Source: an uncultured Clostridia bacterium (GTDB lineage: Bacteria; Bacillota; Clostridia; Oscillospirales; Ruminococcaceae). From it: a stretch of 64,000 nt of DNA. The translations under genes were made by a program, and so were the position numbers. The notes beneath the pieces are model-generated. The model was not told the origin of the DNA. It made no database searches and saw nothing but the letters and a program-made list of their open reading frames with translations. Position 1 is the first letter of the stretch; each line of letters starts with the position of its first letter. This document shows, piece by piece, positions 53,872 to 62,258 of the stretch. Location of the stretch: assembly GCA_946498095.1 (NCBI GenBank), contig CAMMMX010000002.1, positions 62,001 to 126,000 on the forward strand, written 5' to 3'.

Positions 53872-55086
53872 ATGAACAAGCTAACGGTGGTCGGTATCGG
53901 GCCGGGGGAGCCGTCGCTGCTGACACAGCAGGCGAAGGACGCGATTATCGCGGCGGGAAGGGTATTTTGTACCGAGCGTCTCTACGGCGCTTTTGCCTCT
54001 CTCAATGCCAATAGCGTCTGTCTGCCTTTTTCCGCGCTGCTGGAAGCGGTACGGGAATACGGCGGTACGGACGGCGTCCTGCTGGCCTCGGGGGACGTGG
54101 GCTTTTACAGCGTCTCCGATACCCTGCAAAAGGGTCTGCCGGGCTGGGAAATCCGCTGTATAAACGGACTAAGCAGTTTGCAGTATTTCTGTGCGCGGCT
54201 TCATGTGCCCTACGGCGGTATCAAAACCGTCTCCCTACACGGCCGGGACGGGTCGGCGGTGCCTTACGTTTGTTACTATCCGCGCGTGTTCTTTCTGACA
54301 GGAGGCGCCAACCGTGCCGATAGCGTGATGGAAGCGCTGGTTGCCGCCGGACTGGGGCACGTCCGTGTCAGTGTGGGGGAGAACCTGTCCGCGCCGCAGG
54401 AAAGGATTCTGACCGGGACCGCACAGCAGCTGTGCGGTACGGAGCTGGATAGCTTGACGGTGCTCCTTGTCGAAAACGATACGGCGGCCGATCCATCGCA
54501 AATCCTGCGTGACGCTGACTTGATACGCGGCAAGGCGCCGATGACCAAGGAGGAGGTACGCAGCGTCAGCCTGGCGCGGCTGGACATTCGTCCGGGCGAT
54601 ACCGTATATGATGTCGGCGCAGGTACCGGTTCGGTGTCTGTGGCGATGGCGCGGCGCGCGTATGAGGGGATGGTCTACGCCGTCGAACGCGACGCTGATG
54701 CGCATGCGCTGCTGCTGCAAAACCGCGAGCGGCTGCGGGCGTATAACGTCCATGCTGTTTTCGGCAAGGCGCCGGATGCTTTGGCGTCCTTCCCGCCGCC
54801 TGATAAAGTCTTTATCGGGGGAAGCAGCGGCAGTCTGGAGGCGATTTTTTCCGTCCTGTACGGAAAAAATCCCAAAGTACGGGTGGTCGTCAACGCGGTG
54901 ACGCTGGAAACACTGCATGAGGCGGTGGACTGCTTCGAGCGGCGCGGTCTGCGGGCGGATGTGGCCTGTATCAGTGTTGCGCGTGCCGAACCGGTTGGAC
55001 GGTACCATATGATGAAGGCGCAGAACCCGGTTTATGTGGTCAGCGGGGAAGCGACTGAGGGGAGGCGGCCGCATGCAGAGGTATGA
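53872..55086 (+). CDS. cbiET: fused cobalt-precorrin C5- and C15-methyltransferase/decarboxylase
   Basis: A 404-residue fusion. Residues 1 to about 205 match CbiE (KLTVVGIGPGEPSLLT, LLASGDVGFYSVSDTL), which methylates C5. Residues about 215-404 match CbiT, with GDTVYDVGAGTGSVSVAMAR as its SAM-binding motif and FIGGSSGSLEAIFSV downstream; CbiT methylates C15 and decarboxylates C12. Together they convert cobalt-precorrin-6B to 8. GGGAAAGGACGGG precedes the ATG. The end overlaps cbiA by 14 bases. Confidence 0.93.
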   Translation: MNKLTVVGIGPGEPSLLTQQAKDAIIAAGRVFCTERLYGAFASLNANSVCLPFSALLEAVREYGGTDGVLLASGDVGFYSVSDTLQKGLPGWEIRCINGLSSLQYFCARLHVPYGGIKTVSLHGRDGSAVPYVCYYPRVFFLTGGANRADSVMEALVAAGLGHVRVSVGENLSAPQERILTGTAQQLCGTELDSLTVLLVENDTAADPSQILRDADLIRGKAPMTKEEVRSVSLARLDIRPGDTVYDVGAGTGSVSVAMARRAYEGMVYAVERDADAHALLLQNRERLRAYNVHAVFGKAPDALASFPPPDKVFIGGSSGSLEAIFSVLYGKNPKVRVVVNAVTLETLHEAVDCFERRGLRADVACISVARAEPVGRYHMMKAQNPVYVVSGEATEGRRPHAEV

Positions 55087-56467
55087 GGCTCAGGTGCCGC
55101 GGTTGATGCTGGGCGGCACCGCTAGCGGCAGCGGAAAGACGACGGTGACCTGCGCAGTGCTGCAGGCGCTTGTCGATGACGGGCTGCGGGTGGCAGGTTT
55201 CAAGTGCGGACCGGACTATATCGATCCGATGTTCCATTCTGAGGTGATCGGGATAGGGTCGCGTAACCTTGACGTCATGCTCAGCGGCGAGGACGGCGTG
55301 CGCTTTTTGCTGGCGCGCAGCGCGTCCGGCTGCTCGATTTCCGTCATCGAGGGGGTCATGGGCATCTATGACGGGCAGGGCTTCGATTCCGACTATGCTT
55401 CCACCAACCATATCTCCCGGCTGACTCAGTCGCCGCTGGTACTTATCGTCAATGTCCGTGGGATGGGCCGTTCCCTTGGCGCGTTGCTGCACGGCTATCT
55501 TAGTTACGCGGACAACCTTGTGCGCGGTGTCATCTTCAACAACTGCTCCGCCGGGATGTATCCATCCTACCAAAAGCTGGCGCAGGAAGCAGGCGTGACG
55601 GCTTACGGCTTCCTGCCTCCGGTGCCGCAGGCGACGGTGGAGAGCCGCCATCTTGGGCTTGTCACAGCACAGGAGCTGTCCGATCTCAAGGAGCGGTTGT
55701 CGATGCTGGCGCAGGCTGCGCGGCAGTCGGTGGATTTGGAGGGGCTTATCCAGCTGGCTCATACCGCTCCGCCGCTGTCCTACCCGGATTTATGGGAGGA
55801 TCTGCCGCGCTTTGCGCCGGTTCGGATCGGTATTGCGCGGGACAGAGCTTTCAGCTTTTATTATCAGGACAACCTTGACCTGCTGCAGCGCCTGGGTGCG
55901 CAGCTGTGCGCGTTTTCCCCGCTGGACGATGCCTCCCTGCCGCCCGACCTGGATGGGTTATGGCTGTGCGGCGGGTATCCGGAGGAATATGCCGCGCAGT
56001 TGAGCCAAAACCGGACGATGCGGGAAAGTGTACGGGCCGCGGTGGCGGGCGGTTTGCCGACCGTCGCAGAATGCGGCGGCTTCATGTACCTGTTGGAGCG
56101 GCTGTCCGACAGGAAGGGAAAGGTTTTTGATATGGCCGGAGTCCTGCCCGGCGAAAGCCATATGACGTCGGGTCTGACGCGGTTCGGATACCAGACGCTT
56201 ACCGCGCGGCGGAACAACCTTTTCTGTGCGCAGGGGGAGCGTCTGACGGCGCATGAGTTTCATTATTCGGACAGCAGCAATAACGGGGACGGATTCGACG
56301 TGTGTAAACGGGAGCGCAGCTGGCAGAGCATCCATACCTCGAAAAGTTTGTTTGCAGGGTACCCGCATTTCCATCTAGGTGCGCACCCGCGTGCCATGCA
56401 GCGCTTTGTCGCCGCCTGTGCGGCATACCGCGACTGCCGGACGGGTCTCAAAGGGATTTGCGGCTGA
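55073..56467 (+). CDS. cbiA: cobyrinate a,c-diamide synthase
   Basis: A 464-residue amidotransferase that amidates the a and c side chains of cobyrinate with glutamine. LMLGGTASGSGKTTVTCAVL holds the P-loop near residue 18. GVMGIYDGQG is a CobB/CbiA motif. VAECGGFMYLLE contains the nucleophilic Cys of the GATase domain near residue 330, and the C-terminal HEFHYSD and HLGAHPRAM hold the catalytic His region. ATG 55073 follows GGGGAGG. A 138-base gap with no feature follows before cobT. Confidence 0.93.
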   Translation: MQRYEAQVPRLMLGGTASGSGKTTVTCAVLQALVDDGLRVAGFKCGPDYIDPMFHSEVIGIGSRNLDVMLSGEDGVRFLLARSASGCSISVIEGVMGIYDGQGFDSDYASTNHISRLTQSPLVLIVNVRGMGRSLGALLHGYLSYADNLVRGVIFNNCSAGMYPSYQKLAQEAGVTAYGFLPPVPQATVESRHLGLVTAQELSDLKERLSMLAQAARQSVDLEGLIQLAHTAPPLSYPDLWEDLPRFAPVRIGIARDRAFSFYYQDNLDLLQRLGAQLCAFSPLDDASLPPDLDGLWLCGGYPEEYAAQLSQNRTMRESVRAAVAGGLPTVAECGGFMYLLERLSDRKGKVFDMAGVLPGESHMTSGLTRFGYQTLTARRNNLFCAQGERLTAHEFHYSDSSNNGDGFDVCKRERSWQSIHTSKSLFAGYPHFHLGAHPRAMQRFVAACAAYRDCRTGLKGICG

Positions 56468-56605
56468 GAAAGCCGTTCGGTGGGGCCCCCGGCGCGCCGG
56501 ATGTGTAGGGGGTCCTTGGGATCGGTATGGTCTCGATGCAAGGAAAAGGATACCAGTTTGCCCGGCCAACCAAAGCTGGGAAACAGATAGAGAGGAAAGA
56601 AAACC

Positions 56606-57667
56606 ATGGAACGACTGACAGAGCGCCTGAAAGGGATTGGAACACCGGATGAGGCTGCCGCACAGAGAGCACAGGAACGTTGGGACAACATTGCGAAGCC
56701 TTTACGGAGCCTGGGGAGGCTGGAACAGGCGGTCGTGCGCATCGCAGGTATCACGGGTAGCGAAAATGTCGTGCTGGACAAGCGCTGCGTTGTGCCGATG
56801 TGTGCGGACAACGGCGTCGTAGCACAGGGCGTGACGCAGACGGGCAGCGAAGTGACCGCAGTGGTGACGAAAAATTTTGCCCGCGGGGATTCCAGCGTCT
56901 GCTGCATGGCGCGAAGCGTCCACGCCGATGTGATTCCGGTGGATATCGGCGTCCAAACGGACATAGAGGAACCGGGTGTATGGAACCGCAAGGTGATGTA
57001 TGGGACCAACGATATGACGCAGTCCCCCGCGATGTCCCGGGAACAGGCGGAGGACGCGATCCTGGTCGGGATGGATGTCGTACGTCAGCTGGCTCAGGAC
57101 GGTTATCAGGTGATTGCGACGGGGGAAATGGGGATTGGTAACACGACCACCAGCGCCGCAGTAGCGTCGGTGCTGCTTGGTGTGCCGCCAAAGACGGTCA
57201 CCGGAACCGGCGCGGGGCTGAGCAACGAGGGGCTGCGCCGCAAAATTGCGGCCATCGAAAAGGCAATTGCCCTGCATCGACCCGATCCGAGCGATCCGAT
57301 CGACGTGTTGTCCAAGGTCGGCGGGCTGGACATCGCGGGGATGATCGGCACCTATCTCGGCGGGGCGCTGTACCGCGTCCCGGTGTTGATCGACGGCGTG
57401 ATTTCGGCTGTCGCGGCGCTGCTGGCCTGCCGGATCTGCCCGGCTTGTCATGCGTTTATGCTTCCCACGCATGTTTCCAAGGAGCCGGCAGGTCAGATGC
57501 TGCTGGATGCGCTCCAGTTCCAGCCGCTGCTGACCTGCGAAATGTGTTTGGGCGAAGGGACGGGCGCAGTGGCGGCATTGGCGCTATTGGACGTGGCGTT
57601 AGCAGTCTATCATGGGATGTGTACCTTTGAGGAGACGGATATCGAGAAGTACGAGGTGCTGAAATAG
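56606..57667 (+). CDS. cobT: nicotinate-nucleotide--dimethylbenzimidazole phosphoribosyltransferase
   Basis: A 353-residue enzyme that makes alpha-ribazole phosphate from nicotinate mononucleotide and a lower-ligand base. VVPMCADNGVVAQGVTQTGSEVT, IATGEMGIGNTTTSAAV and the C-terminal MCLGEGTGAVAAL (catalytic Glu) are diagnostic. A GAGGAAAG site precedes the ATG. No bluB or bza genes are present, so the lower ligand could come from outside or from genes elsewhere. Confidence 0.94.
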   Translation: MERLTERLKGIGTPDEAAAQRAQERWDNIAKPLRSLGRLEQAVVRIAGITGSENVVLDKRCVVPMCADNGVVAQGVTQTGSEVTAVVTKNFARGDSSVCCMARSVHADVIPVDIGVQTDIEEPGVWNRKVMYGTNDMTQSPAMSREQAEDAILVGMDVVRQLAQDGYQVIATGEMGIGNTTTSAAVASVLLGVPPKTVTGTGAGLSNEGLRRKIAAIEKAIALHRPDPSDPIDVLSKVGGLDIAGMIGTYLGGALYRVPVLIDGVISAVAALLACRICPACHAFMLPTHVSKEPAGQMLLDALQFQPLLTCEMCLGEGTGAVAALALLDVALAVYHGMCTFEETDIEKYEVLK

Positions 57668-57669
57668 GG

Positions 57670-58248
57670 ATGATGGTACTATTTTTAGGCGGCAGTGCCA
57701 GCGGTAAGTCCGAGCTTGCCGAGGATTGCGCCGTGGCACTGAGCGCGCCTAGTGCGTTTGGCAGTAGGAGGCTATACATTGCGACGATGCAGCCTTTTGG
57801 GGAAGAGGCGCGGCAGCGTATTGAGCGCCACCGGAGTCTGCGCGCCGGCAAAGGCTTCGATAGCCGCGACTGCTACGTGGATTTGTCCGGTACGGATACG
57901 TCGGGTTATGATACCGTCCTGTTGGAATGCATGTCCAATCTGACGGCGAACGAAATGTACCGCGAGGGTGTGGGGCGGCCGGACTGGGACGGCCTTGCGG
58001 ACAAAATCTGCGGTGACGTTTCGGCGCTTCGAGAGAAAGTGCAAAACCTCGTAATCGTCACAAATGACGTCCATTCCGACGGCGGCGGTTACGATTCGGA
58101 GACGGCGCGCTATATCGGTATTCTGGGAGAGATCAATACGCGTCTCGCGCAGCAGGCGGATGCTGTTGTGGAAGCTGTCTGTGGGATCCCGGTGACGCAC
58201 AAGGGAGCGCTTCCGGAAGGAATCGGAGAGGGGGAGAGGAAGTGTTAA
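57670..58248 (+). CDS. cobU: adenosylcobinamide kinase/guanylyltransferase
   Basis: A 192-residue enzyme that phosphorylates adenosylcobinamide and then adds GMP. VLFLGGSASGKSELAED holds the P-loop near residue 8. RIERHRSLRAGKGF holds the guanylylated His. LLECMSNLTANEM and VTNDVHSDGGG are the further conserved parts. The ATG at 57670 or 57673 may start it. The stop is overlapped by seven bases with cobS. Confidence 0.92.
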   Translation: MMVLFLGGSASGKSELAEDCAVALSAPSAFGSRRLYIATMQPFGEEARQRIERHRSLRAGKGFDSRDCYVDLSGTDTSGYDTVLLECMSNLTANEMYREGVGRPDWDGLADKICGDVSALREKVQNLVIVTNDVHSDGGGYDSETARYIGILGEINTRLAQQADAVVEAVCGIPVTHKGALPEGIGEGERKC

Positions 58249-59015
58249 AATCACTGTTTGGCGGTTTTGTCACCGCCTTTTCGATGTACTCTGCCATTCC
58301 GATGCCACAGATCGAATGGACTAAGGATACGATGAAATACGCGTTGTGCTTTTTTCCGCTGGTCGGCGCGCTGATCGGCGGTGTGTCTTACGCTTGGATA
58401 CGGTTGTGCCTGTGGCTGCATTTCAGCCCGCTGCTGTTTGCAGCAGGACTGACGTTGCTGCCGGTGCTGCTGTCCGGCGGTATCCATATCGATGGCCTGA
58501 TGGATACCGGCGACGCGCGCGGCTCGCATCTGGATCGGGAGAAAAAGCTGGCTATCCTAAAGGATCCGCATATCGGCGCTTTCGGCGTGATTACCTGTGT
58601 TTGTTACTTTGTCGCCATGCTCGGACTGAGCGGGCAGCTTTACCAGAATACGTCACTGGTGCCGCTTGTCTGTCTGTCCTACGTTCTTTCGCGCGCTTGT
58701 TCGGGATTTGCAATCGTCACCTTCCCGACAGCGAAAAACTCCGGATTGGCTTATATGTTTGCCGACGGCGCGCAGAAAAAAGCGGTACGCATTGTCAGTG
58801 TTCTTTACGTTCTGCTGGTGCTTGCGGGGATGATTGTTATCCATATTCCAGTGGGAATTGTGTCAGCGGTACTGGTACTCGGTTACTTCGGGTGGTTTTA
58901 CCGTATCTGTGTGAAGCAGTTCGGCGGACTGACGGGGGATCTGGCCGGATTTTTCCTATGTATGGCGGAGCTTATCGTCCTGATATGCGCGGCGCTGGGT
59001 GGACTTATCGGATAA
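58242..59015 (+). CDS. cobS: adenosylcobinamide-GDP ribazoletransferase
   Basis: A 257-residue membrane protein that joins adenosylcobinamide-GDP and alpha-ribazole to make adenosylcobalamin or its phosphate. It has about six membrane segments. LLSGGIHIDGLMDTGDARGSHLD is the conserved Asp-rich catalytic motif. It starts at GTG 58242, overlapping the end of cobU, with GGGAGAGGAA before it. The start codon is GTG because no in-frame ATG precedes the family N-terminus. Confidence 0.93.
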   Translation: MLKSLFGGFVTAFSMYSAIPMPQIEWTKDTMKYALCFFPLVGALIGGVSYAWIRLCLWLHFSPLLFAAGLTLLPVLLSGGIHIDGLMDTGDARGSHLDREKKLAILKDPHIGAFGVITCVCYFVAMLGLSGQLYQNTSLVPLVCLSYVLSRACSGFAIVTFPTAKNSGLAYMFADGAQKKAVRIVSVLYVLLVLAGMIVIHIPVGIVSAVLVLGYFGWFYRICVKQFGGLTGDLAGFFLCMAELIVLICAALGGLIG

Positions 59016-59033
59016 ACAAAAGGGGGAGCAGGA

Positions 59034-59420
59034 ATGAGACTGATTGTCGGCGGACGCGCGTCGGGAAAGCTGGGACGCGTCCAGGCGCTGGGGTATGGCA
59101 TGTGTGACATCTACGACGGTGCACAGGGGTTGGCGGATGAGGCGTTTGCGCGCCCGGTGCTATACAACTTGCAGGAGCTGGTGCGGGACGTCATGCAAAA
59201 CGGCGGCGACCCGTCTGCGCTTTTGCAGCGTATTGTGGAAGGCGGGACGCAGGTCGTGGTCTGTGATGAAGTCGGTGCGGGGATTGTCCCGGTCGACCGC
59301 TTCGAGCGTGACTGGCGTGAGGCCGTCGGGCGGCTCTGCTGCGCACTGGCACGGGAGGCGCAGATTGTAGAAAGGGTGTGCTGTGGGATTCCCACGGTGA
59401 TCAAATCGGATGAAGCTTGA
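59034..59420 (+). CDS. short CobU-like protein with altered P-loop
   Basis: A 128-residue protein. It begins MRLIVGGRASGKLGRVQ, which mirrors the CobU P-loop, but the usual Ser/Thr after GK is Leu. VVVCDEVGAGIVPVDRFERDWREAVGRL matches the C-terminal CobU segment. The middle with the guanylylated His is missing. It may be a degenerate second copy or a regulatory or helper protein. It lies between cobS and cobC in the operon, so it is still translated with them. GGGGGAG precedes the ATG. Its last four codons overlap cobC. Confidence 0.75.
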   Translation: MRLIVGGRASGKLGRVQALGYGMCDIYDGAQGLADEAFARPVLYNLQELVRDVMQNGGDPSALLQRIVEGGTQVVVCDEVGAGIVPVDRFERDWREAVGRLCCALAREAQIVERVCCGIPTVIKSDEA

Positions 59421-60012
59421 TGTAGTGATGATACGGCACGCGCAGACGCAGGGCAACCTGCGCGGCGCTTATATCGGCAGGACGGACGAACCGCTGTGCC
59501 CGGAAGGGACGCGCCTTTTAGATGAGCAGATTGCGAGGGGAATCTATCCAAAGGTGGACGCTGTCTGCGCTAGCGATCTGCGCCGTTGTGTGGAAACGGC
59601 ACGTCGGATTTACCCCGGCGTCCCCTTGACGCTGTGCGCGGGGCTGCGCGAGACCGATTTCGGCGTTTTCGAAGGGAAAAACTACGCACAGCTCAACGGA
59701 AATCCCGATTACCAGCGCTGGATCGACAGCGGTGGGACGATTCCGTTCCCCGGCGGGGAAGCGCCGGCGGACTTCCGCGCACGCAGCGTCAGAGCGTTTA
59801 CCGAATGGTGCGAGTCGGTGGAGTGTGGCAGTGTAGCCATTGTCTGTCATGGTGGGACCATTATGGCGGTGCTGGACGCGCTGAGCCGTCCCCACCGGGA
59901 TTTCTATGACTGGCAGGTGAAAAACGCCGGCGGGTACCGGTTTGTCTATGATACGCACTGCCGCGAGGCGACGGACATCTGTAAACTAAGGGAGGAAGGA
60001 GGTGCCGGATGA
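59410..60012 (+). CDS. cobC: alpha-ribazole phosphatase (histidine phosphatase)
   Basis: A 200-residue phosphoglycerate mutase-like phosphatase. VVMIRHAQTQGNLRGAYIGRTDEPL holds the phospho-accepting His in RHAQT. Later blocks are LRETDFGVFEGKNY and VAIVCHGGTIMAVL, the second catalytic His. It removes phosphate from alpha-ribazole or adenosylcobalamin 5'-phosphate. The ATG lies inside the preceding gene and is coupled. It overlaps cbiB by four bases (ATGA). Confidence 0.9.
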   Translation: MKLDVVMIRHAQTQGNLRGAYIGRTDEPLCPEGTRLLDEQIARGIYPKVDAVCASDLRRCVETARRIYPGVPLTLCAGLRETDFGVFEGKNYAQLNGNPDYQRWIDSGGTIPFPGGEAPADFRARSVRAFTEWCESVECGSVAIVCHGGTIMAVLDALSRPHRDFYDWQVKNAGGYRFVYDTHCREATDICKLREEGGAG

Positions 60013-60968
60013 TGGATATTCTTATCGCATTGCTGATCGGATACATACTGGACTTGATTTTCGGCGACCCGCATTGGCTGCCGCACCCTGTCCGCTTCAT
60101 CGGCTGGATGATTACGCGCGGCGAGAAGCTGATGCGCCGTTTGCTGCCGGAACACCCCTTTGCAGGTGGGATGATATTGAGTATCCTTGTCGTGCTGATT
60201 TCCTTCCTGCTACCGCTGGGCATTCTGTTTTTGTGCGGGAAGCTCAACCGCTGGGCCGCGCTTGCCGTCCATGCGGTGATGTGTTATCAGATCCTTGCCA
60301 CACGTTGCCTGCGGGATGAAAGCATGCGCGTTTACCGTTACCTGGTCAAAGGGGATCTGCCCAATGCGCGCAAATACCTGTCGTGGATCGTCGGACGGGA
60401 CACCGAGAATCTGAACGAGCAGCAGATTGCGCGCGCGGCAGTCGAGACGGTTGCGGAGAACACGTCGGACGGCGTCATTGCGCCGATGTTGTTTCTGGCG
60501 ATCGGCGGCGCGCCGCTGGGCTTTTTGTACAAGGCGGTCAACACGTTGGATTCGATGATCGGTTACAAAAATGACAAGTACATCCTGTTCGGACGTTTTG
60601 CCGCGCGGATGGACGATGTGTTCAATTTTATCCCCGCGATTGTGTCAGCTTGGCTGATGATCGCAGCAAGCTTTTTGACCCGTCTCGACGTGAAGAACGC
60701 CTTGTACATCTACCGCCGCGACCGGCACAACCACTCAAGTCCCAATAGTGCCAAGACGGAGGCTGTCGCGGCCGGCGCGCTGAACCTGCAGCTGGCGGGG
60801 GACGCGGTTTATTTCGGCAAGGTCGTGCACAAGCCGACGATCGGGGATGACAACCGTCCCATCACGCCGCAGGACGTGCCCCGGATGAACCGGTTGATGA
60901 TAGTGACGTCGGCGTTGTCGGTCGTGCTGATGGGGGGCATCCGCGCTTTACTGGTACTGGTGCTGTAA
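60009..60968 (+). CDS. cbiB: adenosylcobinamide-phosphate synthase
   Basis: A 319-residue polytopic membrane enzyme that attaches (R)-1-amino-2-propanol phosphate to adenosylcobyrate. LDLIFGDPHWLPHPVRFIGWMI is the N-terminal CbiB signature. ETVAENTSDGVIAPMLFLAIGGAPLGFLYKAVNTLDSMIGYKN is the other conserved block. About five membrane segments are present. Two adjacent ATG codons are possible starts (60009 or 60012). Confidence 0.94.
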   Translation: MMDILIALLIGYILDLIFGDPHWLPHPVRFIGWMITRGEKLMRRLLPEHPFAGGMILSILVVLISFLLPLGILFLCGKLNRWAALAVHAVMCYQILATRCLRDESMRVYRYLVKGDLPNARKYLSWIVGRDTENLNEQQIARAAVETVAENTSDGVIAPMLFLAIGGAPLGFLYKAVNTLDSMIGYKNDKYILFGRFAARMDDVFNFIPAIVSAWLMIAASFLTRLDVKNALYIYRRDRHNHSSPNSAKTEAVAAGALNLQLAGDAVYFGKVVHKPTIGDDNRPITPQDVPRMNRLMIVTSALSVVLMGGIRALLVLVL

Positions 60969-61005
60969 AAAAGCGGTAACGAGTGGCATTTGATAAGGGC
61001 CGTAC

Positions 61006-62085
61006 TTGATAGAAAGGAGTGGTCGTACGAGCGGACTGGTTCACGGCGGCGACGTGTATTCGCCGCGGGACACGTATCAGGGGGAATGGACGGATTTTTC
61101 GGCAAACATTTCCCCGCTTGGGATGCCGCAGGCTGTCCGGGAAGCGCTGGTCGGGAACCTGGATGCCTACGCCTGCTATCCCGACCCGCTCTGCCGGGAG
61201 TTATGCGGCGCGTTGTCGATCTTTCATAACGTCCCAGAGGAAAAGATTCTGTGCGGGAACGGGGCGGCGGACCTCATCTTCCGCCTGGCCTACGGGCTGC
61301 GCCCGCGTCAGGCGCTTGTGCCTGCGCCAACCTTTGCCGAGTACGCGCTGGCGTTGGAGGCTGCCGGCTGTGAGTACCGCTACGTCCATCTTCGGGCGGA
61401 GGACGGATTTTTTGTGGGGGAGGCGCTGTGGCAGGCGGTGACGCCGTCGTACGATCTCGTTTTTCTCTGCAACCCGAACAACCCCACAGGGCGCGCGCTG
61501 CCGCGTGCGGATGTGTTGCGTCTCGCCCAGCGCTGCGCGGAATGCGGCGCCCGTCTGGTTGTCGACGAGTGCTTCGCCGACTTTCTCGATGAGGAAGGAG
61601 CGTACAGCGTCATCGGTGATTTGGACGCGTATCCCAACCTGATCGTCCTGCGCGCTTTCACAAAGATGTACGCGATGGCGGGGATCCGCCTGGGTTACCT
61701 GCTGACGTCGGACACCTCCGTTTTGGACCGGCTGCGGTCGGCCGGGCAACCGTGGGCGGTGTCGACGGTCGCGTCGAAGTGCGGCGTCGCGGCGCTTGGA
61801 TGTACACAGCATGTTGCGGCGACGAGGGAGACTGTCCGGCAAGGGCGGAGGTATTTGTCACAGGAGATGGAAAAGATAGGGCTTACTGTTTACCCGTCAC
61901 AGGCAAACTTCCTCCTGTTCCGATGCAGCGACGCGGCGCTGCCGCAAAAGCTGGAGCGTCGGGGATTCCTGATACGCTCCTGTGCAAATTATCCGGGGCT
62001 GGACAGCAGCTACTTTCGTATCGCGGTCAGGACGATGCCGGATAACCAGCGTCTATTGCAGGCGCTGGCGGAAATCCTGTCCTAG
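61006..62085 (+). CDS. cobD: threonine-phosphate decarboxylase (CobD-type aminotransferase)
   Basis: A PLP-dependent enzyme of about 355 residues that makes (R)-1-amino-2-propanol phosphate for CbiB. LCGNGAADLIFRLAYGLRP, FLCNPNNPTGRALPR and RAFTKMYAMAGIRLGYL (Lys of the PLP site) are fold-type I signatures. The start is uncertain. No in-frame ATG precedes the homologous region. TTG 61006 has an AAGGG site. ACG 61027 has an ideal AAAGGAG (61013-61019) seven bases before it and begins SGLVHGGD, as do relatives, so it may be an ATG changed to ACG. Confidence 0.88.
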   Translation: MIERSGRTSGLVHGGDVYSPRDTYQGEWTDFSANISPLGMPQAVREALVGNLDAYACYPDPLCRELCGALSIFHNVPEEKILCGNGAADLIFRLAYGLRPRQALVPAPTFAEYALALEAAGCEYRYVHLRAEDGFFVGEALWQAVTPSYDLVFLCNPNNPTGRALPRADVLRLAQRCAECGARLVVDECFADFLDEEGAYSVIGDLDAYPNLIVLRAFTKMYAMAGIRLGYLLTSDTSVLDRLRSAGQPWAVSTVASKCGVAALGCTQHVAATRETVRQGRRYLSQEMEKIGLTVYPSQANFLLFRCSDAALPQKLERRGFLIRSCANYPGLDSSYFRIAVRTMPDNQRLLQALAEILS

Positions 62086-62258
62086 CGTGTGTGTCCGTAT
62101 TATGTATCCATAAAAGACAATCCATATCTGCTATACTTCCTTTCGGAGTTTTATCAGAACGGAGTTGCTCTTTTGAAAAATGTGCGCGTATGCATGTCCG
62201 CGCTGATGCGGATTGACAGATGACAGGGCCGGTTTTCCCGGCCGGAAAGGTGGAACAG

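Noticed and set aside
56468..56605. A promoter or riboswitch between cbiA and cobT
   Set aside because: No -35/-10 pair and no B12-box parts were found in the 138 bases. It seems to be plain spacer within the operon.
62173..62223. A 17-codon TTG-started frame before cbiP, possibly a leader peptide
   Set aside because: Only a weak CGGAG site, no amino acid pattern, no terminator or alternative hairpin around it. Chance is likely.
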